Shown: positions 8,997 to 17,386 of the stretch, in pieces | Layout: the number at the start of each line of letters is the position of its first letter | How positions within the stretch are numbered: position 1 is the stretch's first letter | NCBI GenBank assembly: GCA_963792025.1 | Contig: CAWBUS010000012.1 | Coordinates: 506,906 to 570,905, forward strand | Source of the DNA: Ginsengibacter sp963792025 | Lineage (GTDB): Bacteria > Bacteroidota > Bacteroidia > Chitinophagales > Chitinophagaceae | Length of the DNA stretch: 64,000 bases | Reading direction: 5' to 3' | The notes under the pieces: generated by a model | Told to the model about the DNA's origin: nothing | Seen by the model: the letters and a program-made list of their open reading frames with translations, nothing else | Database searches by the model: none | Made by a program: the position numbers and the translations under genes

Positions 8997-10303
8997 ATGG
9001 ATTTATTCTTGAAATTCAGGAAGGATTATTTCAATTATCTAATAAGTATAATATTACCTGCATTAATTTCTGGTATATCTATCCCTGTTTTTAAGAATTT
9101 ACTGGGGGCTAAAGGTTATGGGAATTTTTCGATCTGGTTTAATGCTATTTTAATAATCGCGTCTGTTTTATCGGGGTGGATTACTCAAAGCATAATCCTA
9201 TTCTATCCCGCCAGTGCTGATAAACGAAATTTTTCAAAAAATGCGCTGATTTTATCGGTTCGTACCCAAGCATTATTTTTTATTCCTGTCGCAGTCGGTA
9301 TCTGGTATGCGAGCCACAACGCAATCTTAGCAATATTGTGTTCATTTTTTATGTTAGTGGTATCGCTGCAATTTACCATCCTCCCCATAATTCAATCTAG
9401 CTTCCTTTCAAAAAAAGTTATTTCATCTGAAGTAATCCGCGTTGTAAGCTATTTCTTATTTGCAGTTTTGCTCTTGAAACTGTCAGGTCTGGTATATCTA
9501 TATTCCCTGTTTATTGCGGTGATCGCATCGTATTCCCTATCAATATTTTACCTCTTAAAAAAAGCAAGAAAATTTTTCATCGTTCAGGAAATAAAAGTTG
9601 TCAAAAAAGAAAGTCAAAAAAGCCTGTTTAAAAAATTCTTCAACTACGGCGGCCCGCTTTCCCTTTGGTTCGTATTTACTTATATGCTTTCTTATATGGA
9701 TAAGTTATTTATGCTACACCATTTGGGGGGGAAGCACAGGGAAACTATCAAGCGATATTCGATTTATTATCCAAAAGCATTATTCTTATCATTTCTCCAA
9801 TTGTCACTTCCATATTTCCAATACTAACTTCAGCCTATGCTGAAGGTAACAAATCCGAAATAAGACGCTTGCTAAAAAGAATAATAGTATTTGAGATCGG
9901 CGGGTTTTTATTAGCCACAATATTATATTGGTGGTTTGGCGCCACATTACTGTTGTATGTTTTGAAAACGCCAAACACTTTTGATTTCAGACTAATGGGG
10001 TTCATTGTAATTACTGCAACATTCGTCTGGCAAATTGCGGTACTAGCACAAAAACGTTTCGAATTAAAATTAAGAAGCCTTTATCTTCTTGGGATGGTAA
10101 TAATAGCTTTTTTTACTCAAATAGCTTTTTATCTCCTATTTAGAAATAACAACAGTCAATTGCTCTACCCTCTTGGATTTTTGCTGTCAGCAGTTGTATA
10201 CTTGTTTCTTATTTCAATTTCCGAATTGATAACGGTTTCAAAATCACTACCAGGCTCAATGAATAAATTTTTAAAAGTTAATAGAACCATAGACGCGTCA
10301 TAA
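8997..10303 (+). pseudogene. wzx: Wzx-type oligosaccharide flippase, frameshifted at a G7 tract
   Basis: Two reading frames together make one polytopic Wzx/MATE-like flippase. The first frame runs 8997-9827 and stays homologous through KLFMLHHLGG. It then meets G7 at 9725-9731 and drifts off. The correct continuation is in another frame, reading AQGNYQAIFDLLSKS and on through FPILTSAYAEGNK to the stop at 10303. Adding one base gives 1308 nt, exactly 435 codons plus stop, the usual length for Wzx. As written the protein would be 276 residues and lack the C-terminal half. Either a homopolymer sequencing error or slipped-strand variation could explain it. A second, intact flippase lies at 14951. 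Confidence 0.85.
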
Positions 10304-10325
10304 TTAGTAAAGTCAATTTCTTTTA

Positions 10326-11651
10326 ATGAACCAACTTGAAAATATATTAATAGAGCTCATTTTCGTTTTTTTACATTTCCTGCTTTTTTTATTTAATTAC
10401 CGGGTCATGAACAAAAAAATAATGCAACCGGCAGTGTTATTCTCTCTGCTTTGGTTTGTAATTATTGCCCTGCATTTCGTTTTTAGATTTACTTTGCTAA
10501 ACGAATTATTTCCCTTGCATACCGGAACTTTGGTTATTTTTTTTCTGGGTGTATTAAGTTTTAGTTTGGGCTCACTTTTGGTAACATTAATCAAGGAGAA
10601 AAAGGAACCTTCTGAAGCCGGGCAGATCCTGGGGGATGTTCCCTCTAAAACTCCTGTAAGTTTGGTGCTACGCATGGTTCTGACAGGAATCATCCTTGTT
10701 GGTTTGCCTTTTTATGTACATGCAGCTTACAAAATATTTATTGCCTCAAATATTGAGAATTTCTTTGCCGGCTTGAGAACCGCATTAAGTTATGGAGATG
10801 AAGACATAGGTATCACTAAATACCTGGTGTCCCTTTCATTTGTAGTTTATTCCATTAATTTATACTGCTTTCTTAAAGAAAGAAATAAAACCAACAAGAG
10901 TATTTTTATTAGTTGCCTTCTTATAACAATTACGTATTCAATATTTACAACCGGACGAACTTTCTTTTTTATGATTTTAGCGCTTTACTTAGGAATGAAT
11001 TTCTTGCATAACAGGTTTTTTTCAGTAAAAAAAGTTGCAGGATACATAGTTTTTTTTATTATCATTTTTTCGATATTAGGCATATTCATTGGAAAGGGCG
11101 GTGATTCTTCAGACTCCATTAAGGATAATATATATCCTGCGTCACAAAACACCGGCATCTATCTGGTATCATCAGTAAATGCATTGGATTGGGAATTGCA
11201 TCATAATCCGCAAATAAACTATAATGGCAACAATACTTTACGCTTTTTTGAGAAACTTGGAGAAGGTTTAAACCTAATAGACCACGTGAACCTGAGTGAT
11301 ATAGTTCAAGGGTTTGTGTTTGTTCCCTATCCAACTAATGTATACACATTTTACAGTCCTTATATTAAAGATTTTGGAAGGCTGTATGCATGGTTCATGA
11401 TTGGACTTTTCGGTTGCATTCATACCTTATTATACGATAAGGCCATTGCAAAAAAAAGTCTCAGATACTCTATCTATTATTCGTTTATGTTATTCCCATT
11501 ATTATTGAGTTTTTTCCAGGACCAATATATGTTATTGATCTCTTCATGGATTCAGTTTATATTTTATACTGAAGCAATTCTTTTCGTAAATGCGTTGCTC
11601 ATTTCGAAAACAAACGTACATGGCAGTGAAAAAAATATGGCCTTAAGATAA
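10326..11651 (+). CDS. O-antigen/exopolysaccharide polymerase (Wzy-like), polytopic membrane protein
   Basis: 441 residues with roughly ten to twelve hydrophobic segments spread over the whole length and a larger hydrophilic loop at about residues 260-350, the layout of oligosaccharide repeat-unit polymerases. The gene starts 22 nt after the flippase, and the order OPX-Wzz-Wzx-Wzy is that of a Wzx/Wzy-dependent assembly line. Wzy proteins share little sequence identity, so the assignment rests on topology, length and position. It would join lipid-linked repeat units at the periplasmic face of the inner membrane. Confidence 0.72.
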   Translation: MNQLENILIELIFVFLHFLLFLFNYRVMNKKIMQPAVLFSLLWFVIIALHFVFRFTLLNELFPLHTGTLVIFFLGVLSFSLGSLLVTLIKEKKEPSEAGQILGDVPSKTPVSLVLRMVLTGIILVGLPFYVHAAYKIFIASNIENFFAGLRTALSYGDEDIGITKYLVSLSFVVYSINLYCFLKERNKTNKSIFISCLLITITYSIFTTGRTFFFMILALYLGMNFLHNRFFSVKKVAGYIVFFIIIFSILGIFIGKGGDSSDSIKDNIYPASQNTGIYLVSSVNALDWELHHNPQINYNGNNTLRFFEKLGEGLNLIDHVNLSDIVQGFVFVPYPTNVYTFYSPYIKDFGRLYAWFMIGLFGCIHTLLYDKAIAKKSLRYSIYYSFMLFPLLLSFFQDQYMLLISSWIQFIFYTEAILFVNALLISKTNVHGSEKNMALR

Positions 11652-11717
11652 AACTCCACAACTATGAATAATCAGTTTCAAAATTATAACATCAGTAAAG
11701 ATAAATTTATGAGTAGG

Positions 11718-11740
11718 GGAAAACATGGTTTTCCAATTTT
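11718..11740 (+). terminator. Possible weak terminator after the polymerase gene
   Basis: A perfect 7-bp inverted repeat (GGAAAAC / GTTTTCC) with a 3-nt ATG loop is followed by AATTTTCTTA. It is 66 nt past the polymerase stop. The stem is short and the T tract is interrupted, so termination is uncertain. Confidence 0.3.
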
Positions 11741-11900
11741 CTTATATACTTAGGTTCGAGATTTAAGTTGGTTAAAAATTGATCCCGTTGTAGATATAAT
11801 TATTTGGCTCAATTTTAAGAATCGAGCAGGTCTTATGCACGATCTCTAATAAGGGCGCCTGGTATTTTCTAAAAAAAGGTATATTAATACGGAATAATAA

Positions 11901-12827
11901 ATGGTAGATATAGTTATTGTAAACTGGAATAGCGGGGAATATCTCTTAAAGTGCGTACAATCAATTTTGCAAAATAGCAATGAACAACTCGTGAAGTCAA
12001 TTTTGATTATAGATAATCATTCATCTGATAATTCTATCTCTATATTACCCTCACATCCAAAAATTGCAATTGTTGAAAATAAGGATAACATTGGATTCTC
12101 CAAAGCGTGTAATCAGGGTTTTAAATTATGTACATCGTCTTATGTCTTATTGCTTAATCCTGACACGCAACTTTTCGGCTCAACTCTTTCAGATTGTATT
12201 TCTTGCCTGGATGATCATTATGAAATTGATATCATGGGCTGTCAGTTGCACAACGATGACGGGTCTGTTGCCCATAGCTGCGCCCGATTTCCAACGCCAC
12301 TAAGATATTTCTATGATGCAATAGGTTTGTCGAAAATGGCTCCTAAAATATTCACGCCAGCCCTTTTAATGAGTGATTGGGATCACAAAACCAGCAGGTT
12401 TGTAGACCAGGTAATGGGCGCATTTATGTTTATGCGCTTCTCTGTTTTCGAAAAATTAGGATACTTTGACGAACGCTTTTTTGTTTATTGTGAAGAATTG
12501 GATTTTTCCAAACGGCTAGCCGAAAAAGGAGGCAAATCCTACTTCAACGCCGACATTTATGCGGTACATAGTGGAGGAGGCACAACAAATTCGGTAAAAG
12601 CTTATCGACTTTTTTTAAATCTTCGGAGCAGGCTTCAGTACAGTAAAAAGCACTTCAGCTTTTTCGGTTATGTGGTCGTTTCCAGTTGTACCTACTTTAT
12701 TGAACCTTTTACAAGGATATTATATTTATCACTTAAAGGAAAATTCAATGAAATTAAAGAAGTTGCAAAAGGCTATAGACTATTATTGCTAACAGGGAAA
12801 ACAATTGCGGCAGATGCAAAAGATTAA
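11901..12827 (+). CDS. Family 2 glycosyltransferase, rhamnosyltransferase-like
   Basis: 308 residues. It opens with VDIVIVNWNSGEYLLKCV, the GT2 N-terminal strand and UDP/dTDP-binding region, followed by NIGFSKACNQG and LLLNPDTQL (the acidic metal-binding motif, about residues 87-96). The later VDQVMGAFMFMR and YCEELDFSKRL segments are typical of the WbbL/rhamnosyltransferase branch of GT2. No strong transmembrane domain is present, but a hydrophobic segment near residue 255 may associate with the membrane. The donor is not determined; dTDP-rhamnose is only a family-based guess. It is separated from the polymerase by 249 nt and converges on a minus-strand glycosyltransferase. Confidence 0.82.
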   Translation: MVDIVIVNWNSGEYLLKCVQSILQNSNEQLVKSILIIDNHSSDNSISILPSHPKIAIVENKDNIGFSKACNQGFKLCTSSYVLLLNPDTQLFGSTLSDCISCLDDHYEIDIMGCQLHNDDGSVAHSCARFPTPLRYFYDAIGLSKMAPKIFTPALLMSDWDHKTSRFVDQVMGAFMFMRFSVFEKLGYFDERFFVYCEELDFSKRLAEKGGKSYFNADIYAVHSGGGTTNSVKAYRLFLNLRSRLQYSKKHFSFFGYVVVSSCTYFIEPFTRILYLSLKGKFNEIKEVAKGYRLLLLTGKTIAADAKD

Positions 12828-12855
12828 CCTCAAACTGTTTTGAAAAAGCAATTTT

Positions 12856-13902
12856 CTAAGACAAAAGTTCAAAAACATCGAACCACACCGAATCAAGCGC
12901 CTCGTCGGAATAATTCTTTGTTACATACGCTAAATTAATTTGAGCAAGCGATGCCCTCTCTTCCTCAGTCATATTCTTGATATCATTAATTTTAGTCACC
13001 CAGTCTTCAACACTTGAACAATATAATTCTTCCCCGGTTTTTTTCATTATTTCAATATATGCAGGCGTGTCAGAAACCAGTGTAGGCACTCCTGTAAACC
13101 AAAATGAAATCAATTTATTGGCAGGTTTGTGCCATGCGAAAGTGTGGCTTCTGTCAAGCGGTATAATGCCACAGTCATATTTACTTAGCTCTTTAAAATT
13201 TTCATACATCTCCCATTTATGGAAAATAGTATCAATCGGCAATTGATTTAAAATTGTGGCAGTGTCCTTTTTAGATACGCCGCCATAGACTGGGTAATCT
13301 TCATCAGTTATTACATGCAATTCGCAAAATGAATTTACCCGTCTAAATACCTCTTTGTAAACGAGAAGATGTGGTAATACGACGCTCTGCCCTTCCCACA
13401 CTAACTTCATTTTATTATTGATGCTATAATCGCTTTTCAAAAACTTAGTTTCATTTTGCAAATAATCCAGGCTTATAATTACTTTAGTATTCCATCGCAG
13501 AATAATTTTTTTTAGTTCTGTACTGGAACATAGTACAACATCTGCAATCTTTAACCATTTTTTCAAAAGCCCGGTGTAATTCAGGTAGGGTAACGACTCC
13601 TTGTGAAGTATGAATCTTCCAACTCCCTTAAATAAAGTGCTGAAAATACCCGAAGACAGAATCAAACTATCTGTCATCTCAAAAATAAACCTGGTTTGTT
13701 TATGAGACTTTTTGTAATAAAGCCATTTACTAAGATTAGCAGAAGCTGTTAATAAAATAATATCATACTCCTTATTTTTATCGGCTATTTCGAATGGAAC
13801 ATTATTTCTTTTTGCAAAATAAGGAAACCGGCGTCTGTCTCCGGGTTGAGATAAATCGGGCAAATAGGGAACATAACCTATCTTTAGTTGCTTAAAATCC
13901 AT
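12856..13902 (-). CDS. GT4-like glycosyltransferase on the minus strand
   Basis: 348 residues. The C-terminal domain contains HKPANKLISFWFTGVPTLVSD, the donor-binding part of a GT-B fold: the KxxxxxxxGxPxxxS pattern is found in GT4-related enzymes in which the usual E-x7-E is weak. The N-terminal half has the acceptor-domain strand DIILLTAS and DVVLCSS. The gene is transcribed against its neighbours with its own promoter (TTG and TATATTTG spaced by 19 nt upstream). It converges with the GT2 gene, 28 nt apart. It presumably adds one sugar of the repeat unit or a side branch; independent control would allow optional decoration, which is inference. Confidence 0.68.
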   Translation of the reverse strand: MDFKQLKIGYVPYLPDLSQPGDRRRFPYFAKRNNVPFEIADKNKEYDIILLTASANLSKWLYYKKSHKQTRFIFEMTDSLILSSGIFSTLFKGVGRFILHKESLPYLNYTGLLKKWLKIADVVLCSSTELKKIILRWNTKVIISLDYLQNETKFLKSDYSINNKMKLVWEGQSVVLPHLLVYKEVFRRVNSFCELHVITDEDYPVYGGVSKKDTATILNQLPIDTIFHKWEMYENFKELSKYDCGIIPLDRSHTFAWHKPANKLISFWFTGVPTLVSDTPAYIEIMKKTGEELYCSSVEDWVTKINDIKNMTEEERASLAQINLAYVTKNYSDEALDSVWFDVFELLS

Positions 13903-14215
13903 ATTGCTTATGGTAGATCTTTAATCACTGGTTCATTTGATATGGTCCCATATAATTTTCAAATATAAGGTGGAAATTATTACGGGCAATAATATGATCT
14001 GATAGGCTTGGCACCTAGGTTTTGAGTTTAAAGCTTTTGATTCCGTAGTATTCGGCCATTTTTATTCCGTTGCCCATTTTTAAACTCATTTTTGTAGGAA
14101 TTCACAATAACAAATAAGCAGGGTAATACTAATTAAATAGTTTTGACGTTGAGTTATTTATAATATAATAGGGCTCGAATTCTGTTAAATATATTTTCAC
14201 AATCATTTACGATAG
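13903..14215. other. 313-nt intergenic region between divergent genes
   Basis: It separates the minus-strand glycosyltransferase from the plus-strand acyltransferase. It holds the minus-strand promoter at 13960-13989 and, on the plus strand just before the acyltransferase, a TATATTTT sequence that is one base off the -7 consensus. I see no gene, tRNA or repeat in it. Confidence 0.5.
13960..13989 (-). promoter_or_regulatory. Promoter of the minus-strand glycosyltransferase gene
   Basis: On the minus strand a TTG (13989-13987) precedes TATATTTG (13967-13960) with 19 nt between them, a good match to the Bacteroidota -33/-7 promoter. The -7 box is 57 nt upstream of the ATG at 13902. It is the best complete promoter I found in the polysaccharide locus. 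Confidence 0.55.
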
Positions 14216-14794
14216 ATGATGAACTTCATTTCAAAAATATTCAGGTTCATTCTAAGGCAATTTCAATACGTATTTTATTTCTTAAGAATAATCAAGCTAA
14301 AACTTTTATACCGTGATATCACCATTGATTTTAGAACACAGATAGAAAGTAATTGCTCAATTGTTTGCATTAAAGGCGGAACACTAACTATTTCAAATTC
14401 CAAAATCTCTTTCGGCACAAACATTATTGCCGACATGGGAGGTACGCTTTTGATTGATCAGTCATTTATTGGAAGAAATTGCGTAATAACCGCAAAGGAA
14501 AAGGTGATTATCAATAAAAACTGCCTCGTTGCAGAAATGGTGGTTATCCGGGATCAGGATCACATAACAAAGGTTTTAGGCGGTAACCATCAGAGAGAAG
14601 AATTCGAAACAGCTCCGATAGAAATACAGGAAAATGTATGGATAGCTGCCAAAGCAACCATTTTAAAGGGTGTCCAAATAGGAAAATTTTCCGTTGTTGC
14701 AGCGTCAGCAGTTGTTACAAGGAGCGTGCCACCCTTCCAGGTTTGGGCTGGTATTCCGGCAAAATTTATGAAAGAGGTGGCGACAACTGATTGA
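14216..14794 (+). CDS. Hexapeptide-repeat (left-handed beta-helix) O-acyltransferase
   Basis: 192 residues. The C-terminal two thirds carry LbH turns: IVCIKGGTLTIS, IIADMGGTLLI and especially VWIAAKATILKGVQIGKFSVVAASAVVT and the closing VWAGIPAKF motif shared with maltose/galactoside O-acetyltransferases and WcaF/CapG. The acetyl-CoA-linked catalytic His is likely in VIRDQDHIT (about residues 115-123). The N-terminal ~40 residues are basic and hydrophobic. It probably acetylates a hydroxyl of a repeat-unit sugar in the cytoplasm. It is flanked by intergenic spaces of 313 and 156 nt, so it may be transcribed alone. Confidence 0.85.
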   Translation: MMNFISKIFRFILRQFQYVFYFLRIIKLKLLYRDITIDFRTQIESNCSIVCIKGGTLTISNSKISFGTNIIADMGGTLLIDQSFIGRNCVITAKEKVIINKNCLVAEMVVIRDQDHITKVLGGNHQREEFETAPIEIQENVWIAAKATILKGVQIGKFSVVAASAVVTRSVPPFQVWAGIPAKFMKEVATTD

Positions 14795-14950
14795 TGGTAT
14801 TGAAAAAAATTATCCTATTTTCATCAATAAGTTCTATCTGGTAGTTGCCTAAACAATATTGGGAAGACGCAACTGTATAATATCTAAGCGAAATCATCGT
14901 TTAATAAGCTTTTACGAGCGGGTTTAAAGACAATATTTCCAAAAATCATA

Positions 14951-16240
14951 ATGACCTCTATCCAAATTCTAAAAGCGCAGTATAAAAGTCCGGCGTTAAA
15001 GACGATGGGAATTTATACTATTACCAACTTTTTTGGAAAGGGACTGTCTTTTTTATTATTGCCTCTTTTCACAAATCCAAGGTATTTAAGCCCTGCGGAC
15101 AATGGCTTATTGAGCCTTTTTGGACAGGCTATAATTTTTGTGCTTCCTTTTATTAATCTTGGGGTGCTGCAATCTGCGTCCGTCGACTATTTCAAATTAG
15201 ATAAGAAAAACTTCAAAGATTTCTGCACTACCGGTTTTGCGATGGCAATGACAATGGCAGTAGTATCTGGAATCGCTTTCTTCCTGGGCCGCGATTTTCT
15301 ATCAAAAAGATTCTCGTTTCCTGCAATATTTATTTGGGCGATACCCCTTGCAGCTTTTTTAAATTTTTGTTACGAATTCGTAATACTGCTCATCCGTAAC
15401 CGGGATGATGCGCCACGTTATATGAAAGTAAACATTACGAAAATAGTTATGGAACTAGGTCTTGCGGTTGTATTAATAGTATATTTCTCCTGGGGTTGGT
15501 TGGGAAGAGTTTCGGGCATGCTTGTATCTGCGACCCTGGTGGCTTTGTACGCGGTTTATTTTCTTTTAAAAAATGGCTATTTATCCGGCTCTGTTAGAAA
15601 GCAAATTATTATTGCAGAATTAAAATACAGTGTTCCCGTAATTACGATGCAACTAAGTATGTTTTGTCTTTTTTCCTCTGATAGTTTTATGCTGGCAGGT
15701 ATCACTAAAAATACGGCCGAAGTAGGCATATATGGAATGGCATGTGTGTTTGGCAGCATCATCATTACCTTGTCAGGCGCCATTATTCAATACATGGTAC
15801 CAAAAATAAACAAAGCGCTTTCGGCTGAAAAAGCAGACTACGCCGAAATACAAAAGCAAGCGAAAATATACTTCAGCATCATGACCTTCACATTCGTTGT
15901 ACTGCTACTATGCGTTCCCGTTATATATCATATTTTCATCAATAATACTTATTGGCCGGGCATTCGTTATTTCTTTCTCCTTTCAACGGGATACTTCTTT
16001 TGGACAATGGCTGTTTTTATGTACACTTTTCTTTTATATCACAAACAAAAAATGAAACTGTTTATACAAGCGCTCTCCGTAATTGCAATAAGTCTCGGCA
16101 GTAATTATTTATTTATAAAAGCGATGGGATCCATAGGTGCTGCTATTTCTGTTTGTTGCAGTTATTTTATAGTAATGTTGCTGGCGTTTATTGCAACAAG
16201 AAAATATTGGAAGCCCTTGCTGCATAGTGCTGAAGCATGA
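14951..16240 (+). CDS. wzx: Second Wzx-type oligosaccharide flippase (intact)
   Basis: 429 residues with about twelve to fourteen predicted membrane segments and the MATE/Wzx N-terminus KTMGIYTITNFFGKGLSFLLLPLFTNPRYLS, where the glycine-rich first helix and the following PLF/LSP turn are typical. It translocates undecaprenyl-linked repeat units across the inner membrane. It is uninterrupted, unlike the flippase at 8997, and its stop overlaps the next start (ATGA at 16237), coupling it to a GT4 glycosyltransferase. The presence of two flippases suggests either two glycans built from the locus or replacement of one flippase by the other. Confidence 0.85.
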   Translation: MTSIQILKAQYKSPALKTMGIYTITNFFGKGLSFLLLPLFTNPRYLSPADNGLLSLFGQAIIFVLPFINLGVLQSASVDYFKLDKKNFKDFCTTGFAMAMTMAVVSGIAFFLGRDFLSKRFSFPAIFIWAIPLAAFLNFCYEFVILLIRNRDDAPRYMKVNITKIVMELGLAVVLIVYFSWGWLGRVSGMLVSATLVALYAVYFLLKNGYLSGSVRKQIIIAELKYSVPVITMQLSMFCLFSSDSFMLAGITKNTAEVGIYGMACVFGSIIITLSGAIIQYMVPKINKALSAEKADYAEIQKQAKIYFSIMTFTFVVLLLCVPVIYHIFINNTYWPGIRYFFLLSTGYFFWTMAVFMYTFLLYHKQKMKLFIQALSVIAISLGSNYLFIKAMGSIGAAISVCCSYFIVMLLAFIATRKYWKPLLHSAEA

Positions 16241-17313
16241 AAAAGACAGTCATATATATCATTGACTCGCTTGGCAGAGGTGGTGCTGAGGTAATGTTAA
16301 TTTCCACGCTTAAAGATGTGCAGCAAAATTACAATACGGTAATTGTTACGCTTCAACCAGGAAACGCATTTACAAAAGATAAATTGGGTGATAGTGAAGT
16401 AATTTGTCTTAACATGAAAGGCAAAAGAGATATTTTATCGACCGTCAAAAAACTAAGGAAAATTATTACAGAAAAGAAAGTTGCTATTGTTCATTCTAAT
16501 TTATACTGGAGCGTTATAATAGCAAGATTAGCATGTAGTAAAAAAGTACCGCACATTTTTAGCCTTGCCACAGTTATGAGTATCGGAATATACGGGCATA
16601 AATGGTATAGTGGCTACACAAAGATTTTAGATAAGTTGACGTATAAAAAAAACCAGGCTATAATTTCGCCTACAAGGGAAGTCCTCGAAGATTTTGATAA
16701 AGAAATTGGCATAAAAGGAAAAAATGAGGTATTGCACAATTTTGTGATGAATGAATTTTTCAATAATGAAATTGAATACACCGCACCGGTTAACCAGTTA
16801 AAACTGGTTGCTGTAGGTAATCTTAAAGATGTAAAGAATTACCAGCTATTAGTTGATGCATTTAAATGCCTGAAGAAGTTCAACGTTTCAATTGACATTT
16901 ATGGGGAAGGACCTGACAGGGCCTTTCTTCAGGAACAGATTACAGCATTCGAATTGAAGATAAGTTTAATGGGCTTAAGTGAAAGGATTTATGACATACT
17001 TCCCAATTATGATGGTTTTGTAATGTGTTCATTGGTGGAAGGGTTTGGCATCTCCGCCGCTGAAGCTATGGCAATCGGGTTACCGCTGCTTTTATCAGAT
17101 ATTGCTCCGCTCCGCGAAATTTCTCAAAGCAACGCATTATTTTTCGATCCTTGCAAACCTCAAAGCTTTGCAGACGTTGTTGTAAAAATTATGGAGGGAA
17201 AAGTTGATCTCAAAAATCTTTCAGAAAAAGGCAAAATGATTTCGAAGGAAAAATATACAAAAGAAAAATATATAAAAGGACTCATAAAATTTTATGAGGA
17301 AGTTTTGGAATAA
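16237..17313 (+). CDS. GT4 family glycosyltransferase
   Basis: 358 residues with a GT-B fold. The N-terminus has GRGGAEVML, the acceptor-side glycine-rich loop, and the C-terminal domain has VEGFGISAAEAMAIGLPLLLS (about residues 267-287), where the two glutamates of E-x7-E bind the donor nucleotide sugar. Length is normal for GT4. The start codon overlaps the stop of the intact flippase by 4 nt (ATGA), so the two are translationally coupled. The enzyme is cytoplasmic or peripheral and adds one sugar to the lipid-linked repeat unit. Donor and linkage are unknown. Confidence 0.87.
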   Translation: MKKTVIYIIDSLGRGGAEVMLISTLKDVQQNYNTVIVTLQPGNAFTKDKLGDSEVICLNMKGKRDILSTVKKLRKIITEKKVAIVHSNLYWSVIIARLACSKKVPHIFSLATVMSIGIYGHKWYSGYTKILDKLTYKKNQAIISPTREVLEDFDKEIGIKGKNEVLHNFVMNEFFNNEIEYTAPVNQLKLVAVGNLKDVKNYQLLVDAFKCLKKFNVSIDIYGEGPDRAFLQEQITAFELKISLMGLSERIYDILPNYDGFVMCSLVEGFGISAAEAMAIGLPLLLSDIAPLREISQSNALFFDPCKPQSFADVVVKIMEGKVDLKNLSEKGKMISKEKYTKEKYIKGLIKFYEEVLE

Positions 17314-17386
17314 AAAAATAAATAGAAGTTTTAACCTTAATTGTTTTTTGAATTATATAAAATAAAATGGAAACCCAAATAAAATT

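Noticed and set aside
9598..9843. An 81-codon frame inside the flippase
   Set aside because: It is the third frame across the frameshift and matches neither half of the Wzx protein.
11664..11753. A 29-codon frame after the polymerase
   Set aside because: No ribosome site, no family and it overlaps the possible terminator hairpin.
14171..14186. GGGCTCGAATTC resembling a tRNA T-loop
   Set aside because: No acceptor or anticodon stem can be formed around it.
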